From assembly GCF_036946495.1 (NCBI RefSeq), contig NZ_JAQIIX010000002.1, positions 1,364,001 through 1,428,000 on the forward strand: DNA of 64,000 nucleotides, in the 5' to 3' direction. Every line of letters starts with the position of its first letter. The first letter of the stretch is position 1. The translations under genes and the position numbers were made by a program. Under the pieces are notes generated by a model. That model was not told the origin of the DNA and did no database searches. It worked only from the letters and a program-made list of their open reading frames with translations. Of the stretch, positions 43,108 to 51,933 are shown in pieces. Source of the DNA: Mycolicibacterium neoaurum (GTDB lineage Bacteria; Actinomycetota; Actinomycetes; Mycobacteriales; Mycobacteriaceae).

Positions 43108-45081
43108 ATGAGCGAGACCACAGCGACGCAGACCGGCGTGCCCTCAGCCTATCCCCCGCCCGCCGAGTTCGCGGCCAATGCCAACGCCACGAGCGATCTC
43201 TACGATCAGGCCGAGGCCGACCGACTGGCGTTCTGGGCCACCCAGGCCGACCGACTGTCCTGGGGTACCCCGTTCACCGAGGTACTGGACTGGTCGAACG
43301 CGCCGTTCGCCAAGTGGTTCGTCGGCGGCAAGCTCAACGTCGCCTACAACTGTGTGGACCGACACGTCGAGGCCGGCAACGGTGACCGGGTCGCCATCCA
43401 TTGGGAGGGTGAGCCGGTCGGCGACGCGCGCACCATCACCTACGCCCAGCTCCAGGACGAGGTCAACCAGGCCGCCAACACGCTGGCCGAGCTGGGTTTG
43501 ACCGCCGGCGACCGGGTGGCCATCTACATGCCGATGGTGCCCGAGGCGATCATCGCGATGCTCGCCTGCGCGCGACTGGGCGCTATGCATTCGGTCGTGT
43601 TCGCCGGCTTCTCCGCCTCGGCGCTCAAGGCCCGCATTGAGGATGCCCAGGCCAAGATCGTCATCACCTCCGACGGCCAGTACCGCCGCGGCAAGGCCGC
43701 GCCGCTGAAGGCTGGTGTCGACGAGGCACTGGACGGACTCGGCTCCGACAGCCCCGTCGAGCACGTTCTCGTGGTGCGCCGCACCGGAATCGACACGCCG
43801 TGGACCGAGGGCCGCGACCTGTGGTGGGACGAAACGGTGCCCAAGGCATCGGTCGAACACACGCCCGAGTTCTTCGACTCCGAGCACCCGCTGTTCCTGC
43901 TGTACACCTCCGGCACCACCGGCAAGCCCAAGGGCATCGTGCACACCTCGGGCGGTTACCTGACCCAGGCGTCCTACACCCACTCGGTCGTCTTCGATCT
44001 CAAGCCCGAGACCGATGTCTATTGGTGCACAGCCGATATCGGCTGGGTGACCGGCCACACCTATATCGTGTACGGACCGCTGTCCAACGGCGCCACCCAG
44101 GTGGTCTACGAGGGCACCCCAGCGTCCCCCGATGAGCACCGCCACTTCCAGGTCATCGAAAAATACCGTGTCTCAATCTATTACACCGCTCCCACGGTGG
44201 TCCGGACGTTCATGAAGTGGGGCCGCGAACTCGCCTTCGAACACGACCTGTCCAGCATCCGCCTGTTGGGCTCGGTCGGCGAACCGATCAACCCCGAGGC
44301 GTGGCGGTGGTACCGGCTGGTCTTCGGCGCTGACAAGACCCCGATCGTGGACACCTGGTGGCAGACCGAGACCGGCGCCATCATGATCTCCCCGCTGCCA
44401 GGGGTAACCCACTGCAAGCCCGGTTCGGCGATGACACCGCTGCCCGGCATCTCGGCCAAGATCGTTGACGATGACGGCAACGATCTGAGCCCCGCCGTCG
44501 ACGGCGCCGAGCAGACGACCGGCTACCTGGTGCTGGACAAGCCGTGGCCGTCGATGCTGCGCGGCATCTGGGGCGACGACGAACGGTTCAAGGAAACCTA
44601 CTGGTCGCGTTTCGCCGAGCAGGGCTGGTACTTCGCAGGCGACGGCGCACGCTACGGCAGCGACGGTGAGATCTGGGTGCTCGGCCGTATCGACGATGTG
44701 ATGAACGTATCGGGACACCGGATCTCGACCGCCGAGGTCGAGTCCGCACTCGTCGGGCACGCCGGGGTGGCCGAGGCCGCCGTCGTCGGTGCCACCGACG
44801 AGCACACCGGCCAGGGCATCTGCGCGTTCGTCATCCTCAAGAGCCATGCCGCCGAGCTGTCCCACGAGCAGATGGTCGACGAACTGCGCGCCGAGGTCTC
44901 CAAGGAGATCTCCCCGATCGCCAAGCCGCGCGAGATCCATGTCGTCCCGGAACTGCCGAAGACCCGAAGCGGCAAGATCATGCGCCGACTGCTGCGCGAT
45001 GTGGCCGAGGGCCGCGAACTCGGTGACACCTCGACCCTGGTGGACCCCAGCGTCTTCGAGGCCATCCGCGCCAGCAAGTAG
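43108..45081 (+). CDS. acs: Acetyl-CoA synthetase
   Basis: 657-aa AMP-forming enzyme (Rv3667 orthologue) that activates acetate to acetyl-CoA through acetyl-adenylate. Motifs in order: LLYTSGTTGKPKGIVHTSGG (P-loop), WWQTETGAIM, GDGARYGSDGEIWVLGRIDD, and the C-terminal PKTRSGKIMRR, whose lysine is the site of regulatory acetylation in mycobacteria under cAMP-dependent Pat control. ATG 43108 is chosen; an in-frame ATG at 43090 adds six codons without a clear ribosome-binding site. The dpp operon found between Rv3662c and acs in M. tuberculosis is absent here. Confidence 0.95.
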   Translation: MSETTATQTGVPSAYPPPAEFAANANATSDLYDQAEADRLAFWATQADRLSWGTPFTEVLDWSNAPFAKWFVGGKLNVAYNCVDRHVEAGNGDRVAIHWEGEPVGDARTITYAQLQDEVNQAANTLAELGLTAGDRVAIYMPMVPEAIIAMLACARLGAMHSVVFAGFSASALKARIEDAQAKIVITSDGQYRRGKAAPLKAGVDEALDGLGSDSPVEHVLVVRRTGIDTPWTEGRDLWWDETVPKASVEHTPEFFDSEHPLFLLYTSGTTGKPKGIVHTSGGYLTQASYTHSVVFDLKPETDVYWCTADIGWVTGHTYIVYGPLSNGATQVVYEGTPASPDEHRHFQVIEKYRVSIYYTAPTVVRTFMKWGRELAFEHDLSSIRLLGSVGEPINPEAWRWYRLVFGADKTPIVDTWWQTETGAIMISPLPGVTHCKPGSAMTPLPGISAKIVDDDGNDLSPAVDGAEQTTGYLVLDKPWPSMLRGIWGDDERFKETYWSRFAEQGWYFAGDGARYGSDGEIWVLGRIDDVMNVSGHRISTAEVESALVGHAGVAEAAVVGATDEHTGQGICAFVILKSHAAELSHEQMVDELRAEVSKEISPIAKPREIHVVPELPKTRSGKIMRRLLRDVAEGRELGDTSTLVDPSVFEAIRASK

Positions 45082-45095
45082 CCGCCGGCAATCGG

Positions 45096-45797
45096 TCAGG
45101 CGATCGGCACGAAGCCGGCGCCTGGCCGATTCTTGGTGGTGATGTCGGTGAGCACCGAGGACATCGACATGGTGACCGCCGGGGTGTGCAGCGGGATGTA
45201 CTGCGTCACGCACGTCGGCAGGTCCTCGGTGAACGCGCCGTGGATCATGCCGACGAGTCTGTTGTTGACTGTCACCGGCGCCCCGGAATCACCGGGCTGG
45301 CCGCAGACCTGGTTGAGGATGGTGCCGGGATCCTGGCCGGGGCCCCATGTCACGCCGCACGAGTAGCCGGTGGTGCGGCCCAGCTTGCAGGCCACCTCAC
45401 CGAACGACGGGTCCGGCCCGAGACCGTCGATGCGGAAACCCTTGACCGTGTTCACCGGTTGCACCCGCTGCGGGTCGAATTCGATGACCGCATAGTCCAG
45501 GTTGTCGTTACCGGCGACCATGACGCCGAGCGTTCCCGCCGTCGGCACGCCTTCGGCGGCGACCACCGCGCCTGGCCCGCCGCAGTGCGCCGAGGTGAAC
45601 CCGATCAATTTTCCGGCCGAGTCATGGCCGATGGCGGTGAGCGTGCAGTAGGCGTGACCGTCGATGACGATTCCCGATCCGCCGCCGAGCGGTACCGGGC
45701 CGTCGGCGTGGGCCACCGGGCTCAGCGCAACCGCCAACGGCGCCAGGACCGCGAGCGAAACAGTGCGCGCAATGGACTGCCAGCGGTGTCTCAACAT
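45096..45797 (-). CDS. Secreted trypsin-like serine protease (Rv3668c type)
   Basis: 233-aa secreted protein with a cleavable signal peptide: positively charged start, hydrophobic core (TVSLAVLAPLAVALSP), and a likely signal peptidase site after AHA at residues 29-31. The S1-type catalytic set is visible: His71 (FTSAHC), Asp in GNDNLDYAVIEFD near 98-101, and Ser171 (GQPGDSGAPV). Four cysteines could form two disulfides. It is convergent with acs. Substrate unknown. Confidence 0.9.
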   Translation of the reverse strand: MLRHRWQSIARTVSLAVLAPLAVALSPVAHADGPVPLGGGSGIVIDGHAYCTLTAIGHDSAGKLIGFTSAHCGGPGAVVAAEGVPTAGTLGVMVAGNDNLDYAVIEFDPQRVQPVNTVKGFRIDGLGPDPSFGEVACKLGRTTGYSCGVTWGPGQDPGTILNQVCGQPGDSGAPVTVNNRLVGMIHGAFTEDLPTCVTQYIPLHTPAVTMSMSSVLTDITTKNRPGAGFVPIA

Positions 45798-45909
45798 CTC
45801 CCCGTTCCTCGGCTGGCCGCCATTCTATGTGGCGAAGCCGCCACCTCCTCGGACTGGAGCCCTCTCCCCGTCGCTTCGCTCGCCCTGGAACATGGCAACA
45901 TAGCCTCCT

Positions 45910-46413
45910 ATGAGCACCAGCGACCGCAAGAACGGTGTGCCCGCCACTGTGACGTCGATTCCGCTCGTCGACCCGCACGCACCCAAGGCCGACCCGTCCA
46001 TCGGAGATCTGGTCAAGGATGCGACCGCGCAGGTGTCCACCCTGGTGCGCGCCGAGGTGGAGCTCGCCAAGGCCGAGATCACCCGCGATGTGAAGAAAGG
46101 GCTCACCGGCAGCCTGTTCTTCATCGCGGCGCTGGTCGTGCTGTTCTACTCGACCTTCTTCCTCTTCTTCTTCATCGCCGAGCTGCTGGATACCTGGTTG
46201 TGGCGCTGGGCAGCCTTCCTGATCGTCTTCGGCGTCATGGTGTTGGTCACCATCGCGCTGGCGCTGCTCGGCTACCTGAAGGTCCGGCGCATCCGCGGGC
46301 CGCGCGAAACCATCGCCTCGGTCAAGGAGACCAAGGAGGCGCTGACGCCGGGCTCCGACAAGCCCGCCGAGGCCGCCAAGCCGGCCATCACCACCGACCC
46401 CTCCGGCTGGTAG
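45910..46413 (+). CDS. Phage-holin-superfamily-like membrane protein (Rv3669 type)
   Basis: 167-aa protein with two adjacent spans (LFFIAALVVLFYSTFFLFFF and AAFLIVFGVMVLVTIALALL) flanked by an amphipathic helix (STLVRAEVELAKAEITRDVK) typical of the actinobacterial Phage_holin_3_6 family. The C-terminus is cytoplasmic and charged. These proteins are chromosomal, not phage-derived, and their role is unknown. The epoxide-hydrolase gene follows after 10 bases in a likely operon. Confidence 0.85.
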   Translation: MSTSDRKNGVPATVTSIPLVDPHAPKADPSIGDLVKDATAQVSTLVRAEVELAKAEITRDVKKGLTGSLFFIAALVVLFYSTFFLFFFIAELLDTWLWRWAAFLIVFGVMVLVTIALALLGYLKVRRIRGPRETIASVKETKEALTPGSDKPAEAAKPAITTDPSGW

Positions 46414-46423
46414 CCGCTTCGCC

Positions 46424-47377
46424 ATGCAGGCGCGGCCGGACCCGTCGGTGGTGCGCATCGATGGGCCGTGGCGCCATTTTCAGGTTCACGCCAACGGTAT
46501 TCGCTTCCACGTCGTGGAGGCCGAGGATGCGTCGGGGAACAGCGGGCGTTCCGATCGTCACCTCGTGATCCTGTTGCACGGTTTCGGTTCGTTCTGGTGG
46601 TCGTGGCGCCACCAACTGCACGCTCACAGCGACCATCGGGTCGTCGCCGTCGACCTGCGCGGTTACGGTGACAGCGACAAACCGCCGCGCGGTTACGACG
46701 GCTGGACGCTGGCCGGGGACACCGCGGGTCTGGTTCGTGCACTAGGACACAACTCGGCCACCCTGGTCGGCCATGCCGACGGTGGTCTGGTCTGCTGGGC
46801 GACGGCTCTGTTGCACCCGCGGATGGTCGACGCCGTCGCACTGATCAGCTCACCGCACCCGGTCGCATTGCGCTCGTCGGTATTGGCCGACGCCGCCCAG
46901 CGCCGTGCGCTGCTGCCCTGGCTGCTGCGCTACCAATTGCCGCGCTGGCCGGAACACAAGCTCACCCGACACAATGCCGTGGAGCTGGAACGGCTGATCC
47001 GTGACCGTGCCGGCCACGGCTGGGTCGGCACCGAGGACTTCGCGGTCACCATGCGCCATCTGCGACAGGCGATCCAGATCCCCGGGGCCGTCCACTCGAC
47101 GCTGGAGTATCAACGTTGGGCGGTGCGCAGCCAGATCCGCGGCGAGGGACGCCGGTTCATGCGTTCGATGGCCCAGCCGATCGATGTTCCGCTTGTGCAC
47201 CTGCGCGGCGCGGCCGACCCCTACGTTCTGGCCGATCCGGTCCGCCGGTCACGGCCGTACGCACCCGATGGGCGATTCGAACCCATCGAGGGCGCGGGGC
47301 ATTTCGCACACGAGGAGAGTCCGCGGGCGGTCAACACCGCGCTCGCCGACTTCCTGGGCGCGGTCTACCCGGCCTGA
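46424..47377 (+). CDS. ephE: Alpha/beta hydrolase, epoxide hydrolase type
   Basis: 317-aa alpha/beta hydrolase at the Rv3670 (ephE) position. The oxyanion motif is HGFGSFWWSW near residue 52. The nucleophile elbow VGHADGG has Asp119, the residue used by epoxide hydrolases and dehalogenases rather than Ser. The catalytic His is in GAGHFAHEESP near the C-terminus, and LRGAADPYVL carries the acidic member. The substrate is unknown. Its 3' end overlaps marP by 13 bases, convergently. Confidence 0.9.
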   Translation: MQARPDPSVVRIDGPWRHFQVHANGIRFHVVEAEDASGNSGRSDRHLVILLHGFGSFWWSWRHQLHAHSDHRVVAVDLRGYGDSDKPPRGYDGWTLAGDTAGLVRALGHNSATLVGHADGGLVCWATALLHPRMVDAVALISSPHPVALRSSVLADAAQRRALLPWLLRYQLPRWPEHKLTRHNAVELERLIRDRAGHGWVGTEDFAVTMRHLRQAIQIPGAVHSTLEYQRWAVRSQIRGEGRRFMRSMAQPIDVPLVHLRGAADPYVLADPVRRSRPYAPDGRFEPIEGAGHFAHEESPRAVNTALADFLGAVYPA

Positions 47378-48555
47378 CCGATGCAGACGCCGGTCGGCAC
47401 CGGCGCGGTGTTGCCCACCTGCATGCGCTGGGGCAGCACCTGCTCGGCGGTCAACACGAAACCGGTGTCGGCGTCGTCGACGGCCGCGCCGAAGACGACG
47501 CCGAGGACCTTGCCGTCCTTGTCGACCATCGGGCCACCCGAATTGCCCTGCTTCACCGTGCCGCGGATGGTGTACACCGTGCGGTTCACCGTCGTCGAGT
47601 TGTAGATGTCGGGCCCGTTGAGTTCGATCGTCTCGCGCACCCGCGCCGGGGTTGCCGTGAAATCGCCGCCGCCGGGATAACCCATGACGATGGCGTCGGT
47701 ACTCGGCGCGGCCTCGGAATCGTCGAAAACCAACGGCACCGAAGGCAGTTCCGGCACCGCGAGGATCGAGATGTCCTGGTTCGGGTCGTAGGAGACCACG
47801 GTGGCGTCGTAGGTCTCACCGTTGACCTCGACGGTGACCGTCTCGGCGCCGGCGACCACATGGGCATTGGACATCACCCGGTTGGGCGCGATGACGAATC
47901 CGCTGCCCTCCAACACCTTCTGGCAGCTCGGCGCGACACCGCGAATCTTGACCACACTGCCGCGGACGGACTGCACCACCGGCGATGTCGCCAGCGCCGC
48001 ATCGGGCGCGTCGACCGCAACGACCGGCGTGCGACTGAAAGGCTCCAGCACCGCGGGAAGACCGGAGGTGTCCAATAATCCGGCCAACCGGGCGGGCACC
48101 TTCTGCAACCATTCCGGCGCCAGGTTGTTGACCTCGGTGAGCACCTTGGAACCGCGCACCGCACCGGCCAGGGTGGGCTGGCTGGTCAGCGGTGAGGCCA
48201 GCAGCCAGGCCGCGATCAGCACGGTGACCAACTGCAACGCCGACCCGATGATCGAATCGATGAAGCGCAACACCGGGTTGCGCAGCGCACCGCGCACGGC
48301 CCGGCCCAGCACCACACCGGCGATCTCGCCGATCACGACCAACGCGAGGATCAGGAAGAGGGTGGCGAACAGCTTGGTCCGGGGACCGTCGATATTGCCG
48401 ACCAGGTGGGGCGCCAGCAGCACGCCGGCGACCGCGCCCAGGACGACACCTATGAAGGACAACAGCGATCCGAGCGCGCCGGAGCGCCAGCCGGACACCG
48501 CGGCCACGAAAGCGACGGCAAGGATTGCGAGGTCAAGCCACTGTGCGGGAGTCAT
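47365..48555 (-). CDS. marP: Membrane-anchored periplasmic serine protease MarP
   Basis: 396-aa orthologue of Rv3671c, required in M. tuberculosis for acid and oxidative resistance. Four N-terminal spans of the colicin V production (CvpA) type (LAILAVAFVAAVSGW, FIGVVLGAVAGVLLA and others) are followed by a chymotrypsin-like domain. The catalytic residues are His in SNAHVVAG, Asp in NQDISILAV, and Ser near 339 in KQGNSGGPM. The start overlaps the stop of the Nudix gene by 4 bases, so it is made in an operon nth-tlpA-nudix-marP. Confidence 0.95.
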   Translation of the reverse strand: MTPAQWLDLAILAVAFVAAVSGWRSGALGSLLSFIGVVLGAVAGVLLAPHLVGNIDGPRTKLFATLFLILALVVIGEIAGVVLGRAVRGALRNPVLRFIDSIIGSALQLVTVLIAAWLLASPLTSQPTLAGAVRGSKVLTEVNNLAPEWLQKVPARLAGLLDTSGLPAVLEPFSRTPVVAVDAPDAALATSPVVQSVRGSVVKIRGVAPSCQKVLEGSGFVIAPNRVMSNAHVVAGAETVTVEVNGETYDATVVSYDPNQDISILAVPELPSVPLVFDDSEAAPSTDAIVMGYPGGGDFTATPARVRETIELNGPDIYNSTTVNRTVYTIRGTVKQGNSGGPMVDKDGKVLGVVFGAAVDDADTGFVLTAEQVLPQRMQVGNTAPVPTGVCIGQAG

Positions 48556-49340
48556 CGTTGGGCTTCACCGTACTGGCTTGGCGACGACACCTTGGCCATT
48601 GCCTCCTCCAGTTCGCGCACGTCGTCGGTATTCCATGGTTCTGCCCATCCCGCGACATCCAACAGCGCCGAGATCACCTGACCGGTGAAGCCCCACACCA
48701 GCATCTGGTTGAGCAGGAAGGCCGGACCGGCGAAACGGCTGGTATTGGCCTGGCGGTACACCATCAACCGGTTCTCCGGATTGATGAACGCCCGCAGCGG
48801 AACCCGCGCCACGATGGCGGCTTCGGCCGGATCCACCACGCCCACCGGACCGGGGTCCGGTGAGTAGGCCAGCACCGGGACCACATGAAACCCCGTCGGA
48901 GGAATGAACATCCGATCCAGGACGGCCAGTGGCGTCAACCGAGTGGTGTCCACCCCGGTCTCCTCACGCGCCTCGCGCAGCGCCGTCGCCACCGGGCCGT
49001 CGTCCTCGGGGTCGGATACGCCACCCGGGAAAGCGGCCTGCCCGGAGTGATTACGCAGGGAGGATGCGCGGACGGTGACCAAAAGGTCGGTTTCCGGCGG
49101 CGGGCCGCCGAAATTGTCGCGCGGCGGGCCGCCGGAAGGCGCGTCGGCGGGGCCGGAGAACAGCACGAGGACGGCGGCATCGCGTTTGGTCCCGGCCCGC
49201 GTCGCGGCGGCATTGGCGGTGTTGATCGCGGCCAGCACGTCGGCGGGGGTGCGGTTTCGGTAGGCGTCGGGCACGGCGGCGACATTGTCGAGCAACGGAC
49301 GCAACCAGCCCGGCGCGGCGTCCGGGGAGAGCTCAGCCAA
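48552..49340 (-). CDS. Nudix hydrolase, coenzyme A pyrophosphatase type
   Basis: 262-aa hydrolase (Rv3672c). The Nudix box starts GGVSDPEDDGPVATAL and continues REAREETGVD, and upstream RASSLRNHSGQAAFPGG is the CoA-pyrophosphatase (UPF0035/NuPxxE-like) segment; hydrolysis of CoA derivatives is likely. The N-terminus is long. It overlaps both neighbouring genes (8 bases with the thioredoxin-like gene, 4 with marP), indicating coupled translation. Confidence 0.9.
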   Translation of the reverse strand: MAELSPDAAPGWLRPLLDNVAAVPDAYRNRTPADVLAAINTANAAATRAGTKRDAAVLVLFSGPADAPSGGPPRDNFGGPPPETDLLVTVRASSLRNHSGQAAFPGGVSDPEDDGPVATALREAREETGVDTTRLTPLAVLDRMFIPPTGFHVVPVLAYSPDPGPVGVVDPAEAAIVARVPLRAFINPENRLMVYRQANTSRFAGPAFLLNQMLVWGFTGQVISALLDVAGWAEPWNTDDVRELEEAMAKVSSPSQYGEAQR

Positions 49341-49989
49341 CGGGCACCCCTATCAACGGATCCACCGCCGCGGCGATCTCGTCGACGTCGGCGAACGGCC
49401 GCGGCAGAATCTCGGCCACGCTACCGTCCGCACGCAGCACCACGGTGGCAGGCATCACATTGGGCACCTTGAGTGCCGCGGCGACCAACCGACGGCCATC
49501 CTGCAGCGTCGGCAACCGCACCCCGAGCTCGGCCAACCGCAACAGACCGGCGGATTCGTTCTCGTCCTGATGCACGGTCAGCACCAGCACCCGCGCACCC
49601 ATCCGGCGCTGATATTCCTGCAGGGCGGGCAGTTCGTCGGCGCACGGGCCACACCAGTAGGCCCACAGGTTGAGCACCACCGGACGGCCGGCCAGCGCCG
49701 CCGCGACCTCGACGGATGTGCCGTCGCCCGCGCATTCCAGCACGATCCCGCGCAGCGGCTCGGGTCCGTCGCCGGTACCTACCGGACAGGGCGGCAGATC
49801 CGCCCGCTGCCTCGGCCCGACCAGCGCCTCGGGGGTGTCGGCTGCCCGGTGGTCACGGGCGGCGGGGACTTCGGATGCCACGGATCCGGTGGGACCGGGT
49901 TCGGTGACGCCCAACTCCCGCCACAGCGCGTATCCCAGCGCGACGAAAACGATAAGGACCGCGACGGTCCACCGGGCCGAACGGCTCAC
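49333..49989 (-). CDS. TlpA-like membrane-tethered thioredoxin-fold protein (Rv3673c type)
   Basis: 218 aa. An N-terminal anchor (VAVLIVFVALGYALW, residues 9-23) holds an extracytoplasmic thioredoxin domain with WCGPC at 112-116 in NLWAYWCGPCADEL, and the cis-proline region VPNVMPATVV. Cysteines at 68 and 86 lie in the linker. It probably reduces or exchanges disulfides outside the membrane. GTG 49989 overlaps the stop of nth (GTGA). Confidence 0.9.
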   Translation of the reverse strand: MSRSARWTVAVLIVFVALGYALWRELGVTEPGPTGSVASEVPAARDHRAADTPEALVGPRQRADLPPCPVGTGDGPEPLRGIVLECAGDGTSVEVAAALAGRPVVLNLWAYWCGPCADELPALQEYQRRMGARVLVLTVHQDENESAGLLRLAELGVRLPTLQDGRRLVAAALKVPNVMPATVVLRADGSVAEILPRPFADVDEIAAAVDPLIGVPVG

Positions 49990-50750
49990 AACCCGGCCAG
50001 CGCCAGCAGATGGTCGGTCTCCGGCCCCTTGACCAGCGCCGCCGCGGTCGCCTTGTCGGTGGGACCCGCGCCGAAGGACGGGCAGTCCTTGGCCAGCACG
50101 CACACCCCGCATGCCGGTCGTCTCGCGTGGCAGACACGGCGACCGTGAAAAATCACCCGGTGGCTGAGCAGCGTCCACTCGCGCCGTTCGATCAACTCGC
50201 CGACGGCGTGCTCTACCTTCACCGGATCTTCCTCGGCGGTCCATCGCCAGCGCCGCACCAACCGGCCGAAGTGGGTGTCGACCGTGATCCCCGGAATGTC
50301 GAATGCGTTGCCGAGCACCACGTTGGCGGTCTTGCGACCGATACCCGGCAGCGTCACCAGTTCTGCCAGTGTGTGCGGTACCTCGCCGTCGAAACGCGCC
50401 TCCAACTCGGTGCCCAGATTGATCAGCGAGGTGGCCTTGTTCCGGTAGAAACCGGTCGGCCGGATCAGTTCTTCGAGTTCGGTGCGGTCGGCCTGTGCGT
50501 AGTCCAGTGCGCTGCGGTACCGCGCGAACAACGCCGGTGTCGTCAGGTTGACCCGCTTGTCGGTGCATTGCGCCGACAGGATCGTCGCGACCGTCAGTTC
50601 CAACGGGTTCGTGAAATCCAGCTCGCAGTAGACGTGCGGGAAGGCCACCGCCAGCGTTCGATTCATCCGGCGCGCGCGGCGCACCAGGCCCAGGTGGGTC
50701 TCTCGATCCCAGGCGGCCTGCGATTTGCTCCGGGCGGTGCTGGCGGTCAC
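49986..50750 (-). CDS. nth: Endonuclease III (DNA glycosylase/AP lyase)
   Basis: 254-aa base-excision-repair enzyme removing oxidised pyrimidines. The helix-hairpin-helix LPGIGRKTANVVLG carries catalytic Lys140; the catalytic Asp158 is in TVDTHFGRL. The C-terminal 4Fe-4S cluster ligands are Cys207, 214, 217 and 223 in the Cx6Cx2Cx5C spacing. GTG 50750 is a reasonable start; longer forms reach upstream to 50813 but lack support. It heads the nth-tlpA-nudix-marP operon. Confidence 0.94.
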   Translation of the reverse strand: MTASTARSKSQAAWDRETHLGLVRRARRMNRTLAVAFPHVYCELDFTNPLELTVATILSAQCTDKRVNLTTPALFARYRSALDYAQADRTELEELIRPTGFYRNKATSLINLGTELEARFDGEVPHTLAELVTLPGIGRKTANVVLGNAFDIPGITVDTHFGRLVRRWRWTAEEDPVKVEHAVGELIERREWTLLSHRVIFHGRRVCHARRPACGVCVLAKDCPSFGAGPTDKATAAALVKGPETDHLLALAGL

Positions 50751-50855
50751 CCGATCAAGGGTACTGACGGTGCCTCTGACGTGGCCTGACGGGCCGGTGC
50801 CGACCGGTGACAAAACGTGATCCCACCGAGATGTTCAGCGTGTTTACTCTTCGAT

Positions 50856-51095
50856 GTGTCGTGGTTGCTGGTGTGCTTCATCCCGGGGTTGCTCATGCTG
50901 GCGACCTTCGGGCTCGAGCGGCTGGAATCCGGCCTCGAGCGGGAGACGGCGGCCGTTCGGCGTCGCGACGTCCGAGAGCGCACCCAACCGATCCGTCAGG
51001 TGCCGCTGGAATACGCCGGATTGCCGACTCGCCCAGCACCTGCGCGGCGGGCCAATCCGCAGTTTCCGGCGACCCGCCAGGCCAATCGTGTGTAG
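50856..51095 (+). CDS. Small single-span membrane protein (Rv3675 type)
   Basis: 79 aa from GTG 50856. One N-terminal span (WLLVCFIPGLLMLATFGLER) is followed by a charged, arginine-rich cytoplasmic tail with proline-rich end. An upstream ATG at 50817 would add 13 codons ahead of the span. It lies just upstream of crp on the same strand, as in M. tuberculosis. Function unknown. Confidence 0.7.
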   Translation: MSWLLVCFIPGLLMLATFGLERLESGLERETAAVRRRDVRERTQPIRQVPLEYAGLPTRPAPARRANPQFPATRQANRV

Positions 51096-51199
51096 CGTTG
51101 GCTCGTCGCCGACATGCCAACCACTAGACTGAATTCGCTAACCAGCTAGTCGGTTGGCCTGTGCATGTCATATCACTGGATGAGCTTAAGAGGGGCAAC

Positions 51200-51874
51200 G
51201 TGGACGAGATCCTGGCCAGGGCCGGAATCTTCCAAGGGGTAGAACCCACCGCGGTCGCTGCGCTGACCAAACAGCTGCAGCCCGTCGACTTTCCGCGCGG
51301 ACATACCGTGTTCGCCGAGGGCGAGCCCGGTGACCGGCTTTACATCATCACCTCCGGCAAGGTGAAGATCGGCCGACGTTCCCCCGATGGCCGGGAGAAT
51401 CTGCTGACGATCATGGGCCCGTCGGACATGTTCGGCGAGCTGTCGATCTTCGACCCGGGACCCCGGACCTCCAGCGCCACGACCATCACCGAGGTGCGCG
51501 CGGTCTCGATGGACCGTGAGGCGCTGCGTGCCTGGATCGCCGATCGCCCGGAGATCGCCGAGCAGCTGTTGCGCGTGCTGGCCCGCCGCCTGCGGCGTAC
51601 CAACAACAACCTCGCGGATCTGATCTTCACCGACGTGCCCGGCCGGGTGGCCAAGCAGCTGCTGCAGCTGGCTCAGCGGTTCGGCACCCAGGAAGGCGGC
51701 GCGCTGCGCGTCACCCATGACCTCACCCAGGAGGAGATCGCCCAGCTGGTCGGCGCCTCCCGCGAGACCGTGAACAAGGCCCTCGCCGATTTCGCCCACC
51801 GCGGGTGGATCCGGTTGGAGGGCAAGAGCGTTCTGATCAGCGACAGCGAGCGCCTGGCGCGCCGCGCGCGGTAG
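51200..51874 (+). CDS. crp: cAMP receptor protein family transcriptional regulator
   Basis: 224-aa orthologue of M. tuberculosis Crp (Rv3676). The cyclic-nucleotide-binding domain covers about residues 10-125, with the cAMP phosphate cassette FGELSIFDPGPRTSSATTI. A dimer helix follows, then a winged helix-turn-helix (LTQEEIAQLVGASRETVNKA). GTG 51200 is chosen because AGAGGGG lies just upstream and it gives exactly the orthologue length. Together with the Rv3645-type cyclase and acs in this window it links cAMP to carbon metabolism. Confidence 0.95.
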   Translation: MDEILARAGIFQGVEPTAVAALTKQLQPVDFPRGHTVFAEGEPGDRLYIITSGKVKIGRRSPDGRENLLTIMGPSDMFGELSIFDPGPRTSSATTITEVRAVSMDREALRAWIADRPEIAEQLLRVLARRLRRTNNNLADLIFTDVPGRVAKQLLQLAQRFGTQEGGALRVTHDLTQEEIAQLVGASRETVNKALADFAHRGWIRLEGKSVLISDSERLARRAR

Positions 51875-51884
51875 TTCTTCACCC

Positions 51885-51933
51885 GATTTCGGCGCGGTTT
51901 CGTTCGCTCAGCGGGCGTTTCCGCGCCGAAATC
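51885..51933. terminator. Bidirectional hairpin between crp and the metallo-hydrolase gene
   Basis: GATTTCGGCGCGG (51885-51897) and its exact complement CCGCGCCGAAATC (51921-51933) form 13-bp perfect arms around a 23-base loop in the 57-base gap between convergent genes. The right arm runs into the stop codon of the minus-strand gene. It has no U-tract but is well placed to end transcription from both sides. Confidence 0.65.

Noticed and set aside
51150..51180. TGTG...CAC sequence upstream of crp considered as a CRP-binding site
   Set aside because: The half-sites are 10 bases apart instead of 8, so it does not fit the TGTGA-N6-TCACA pattern.
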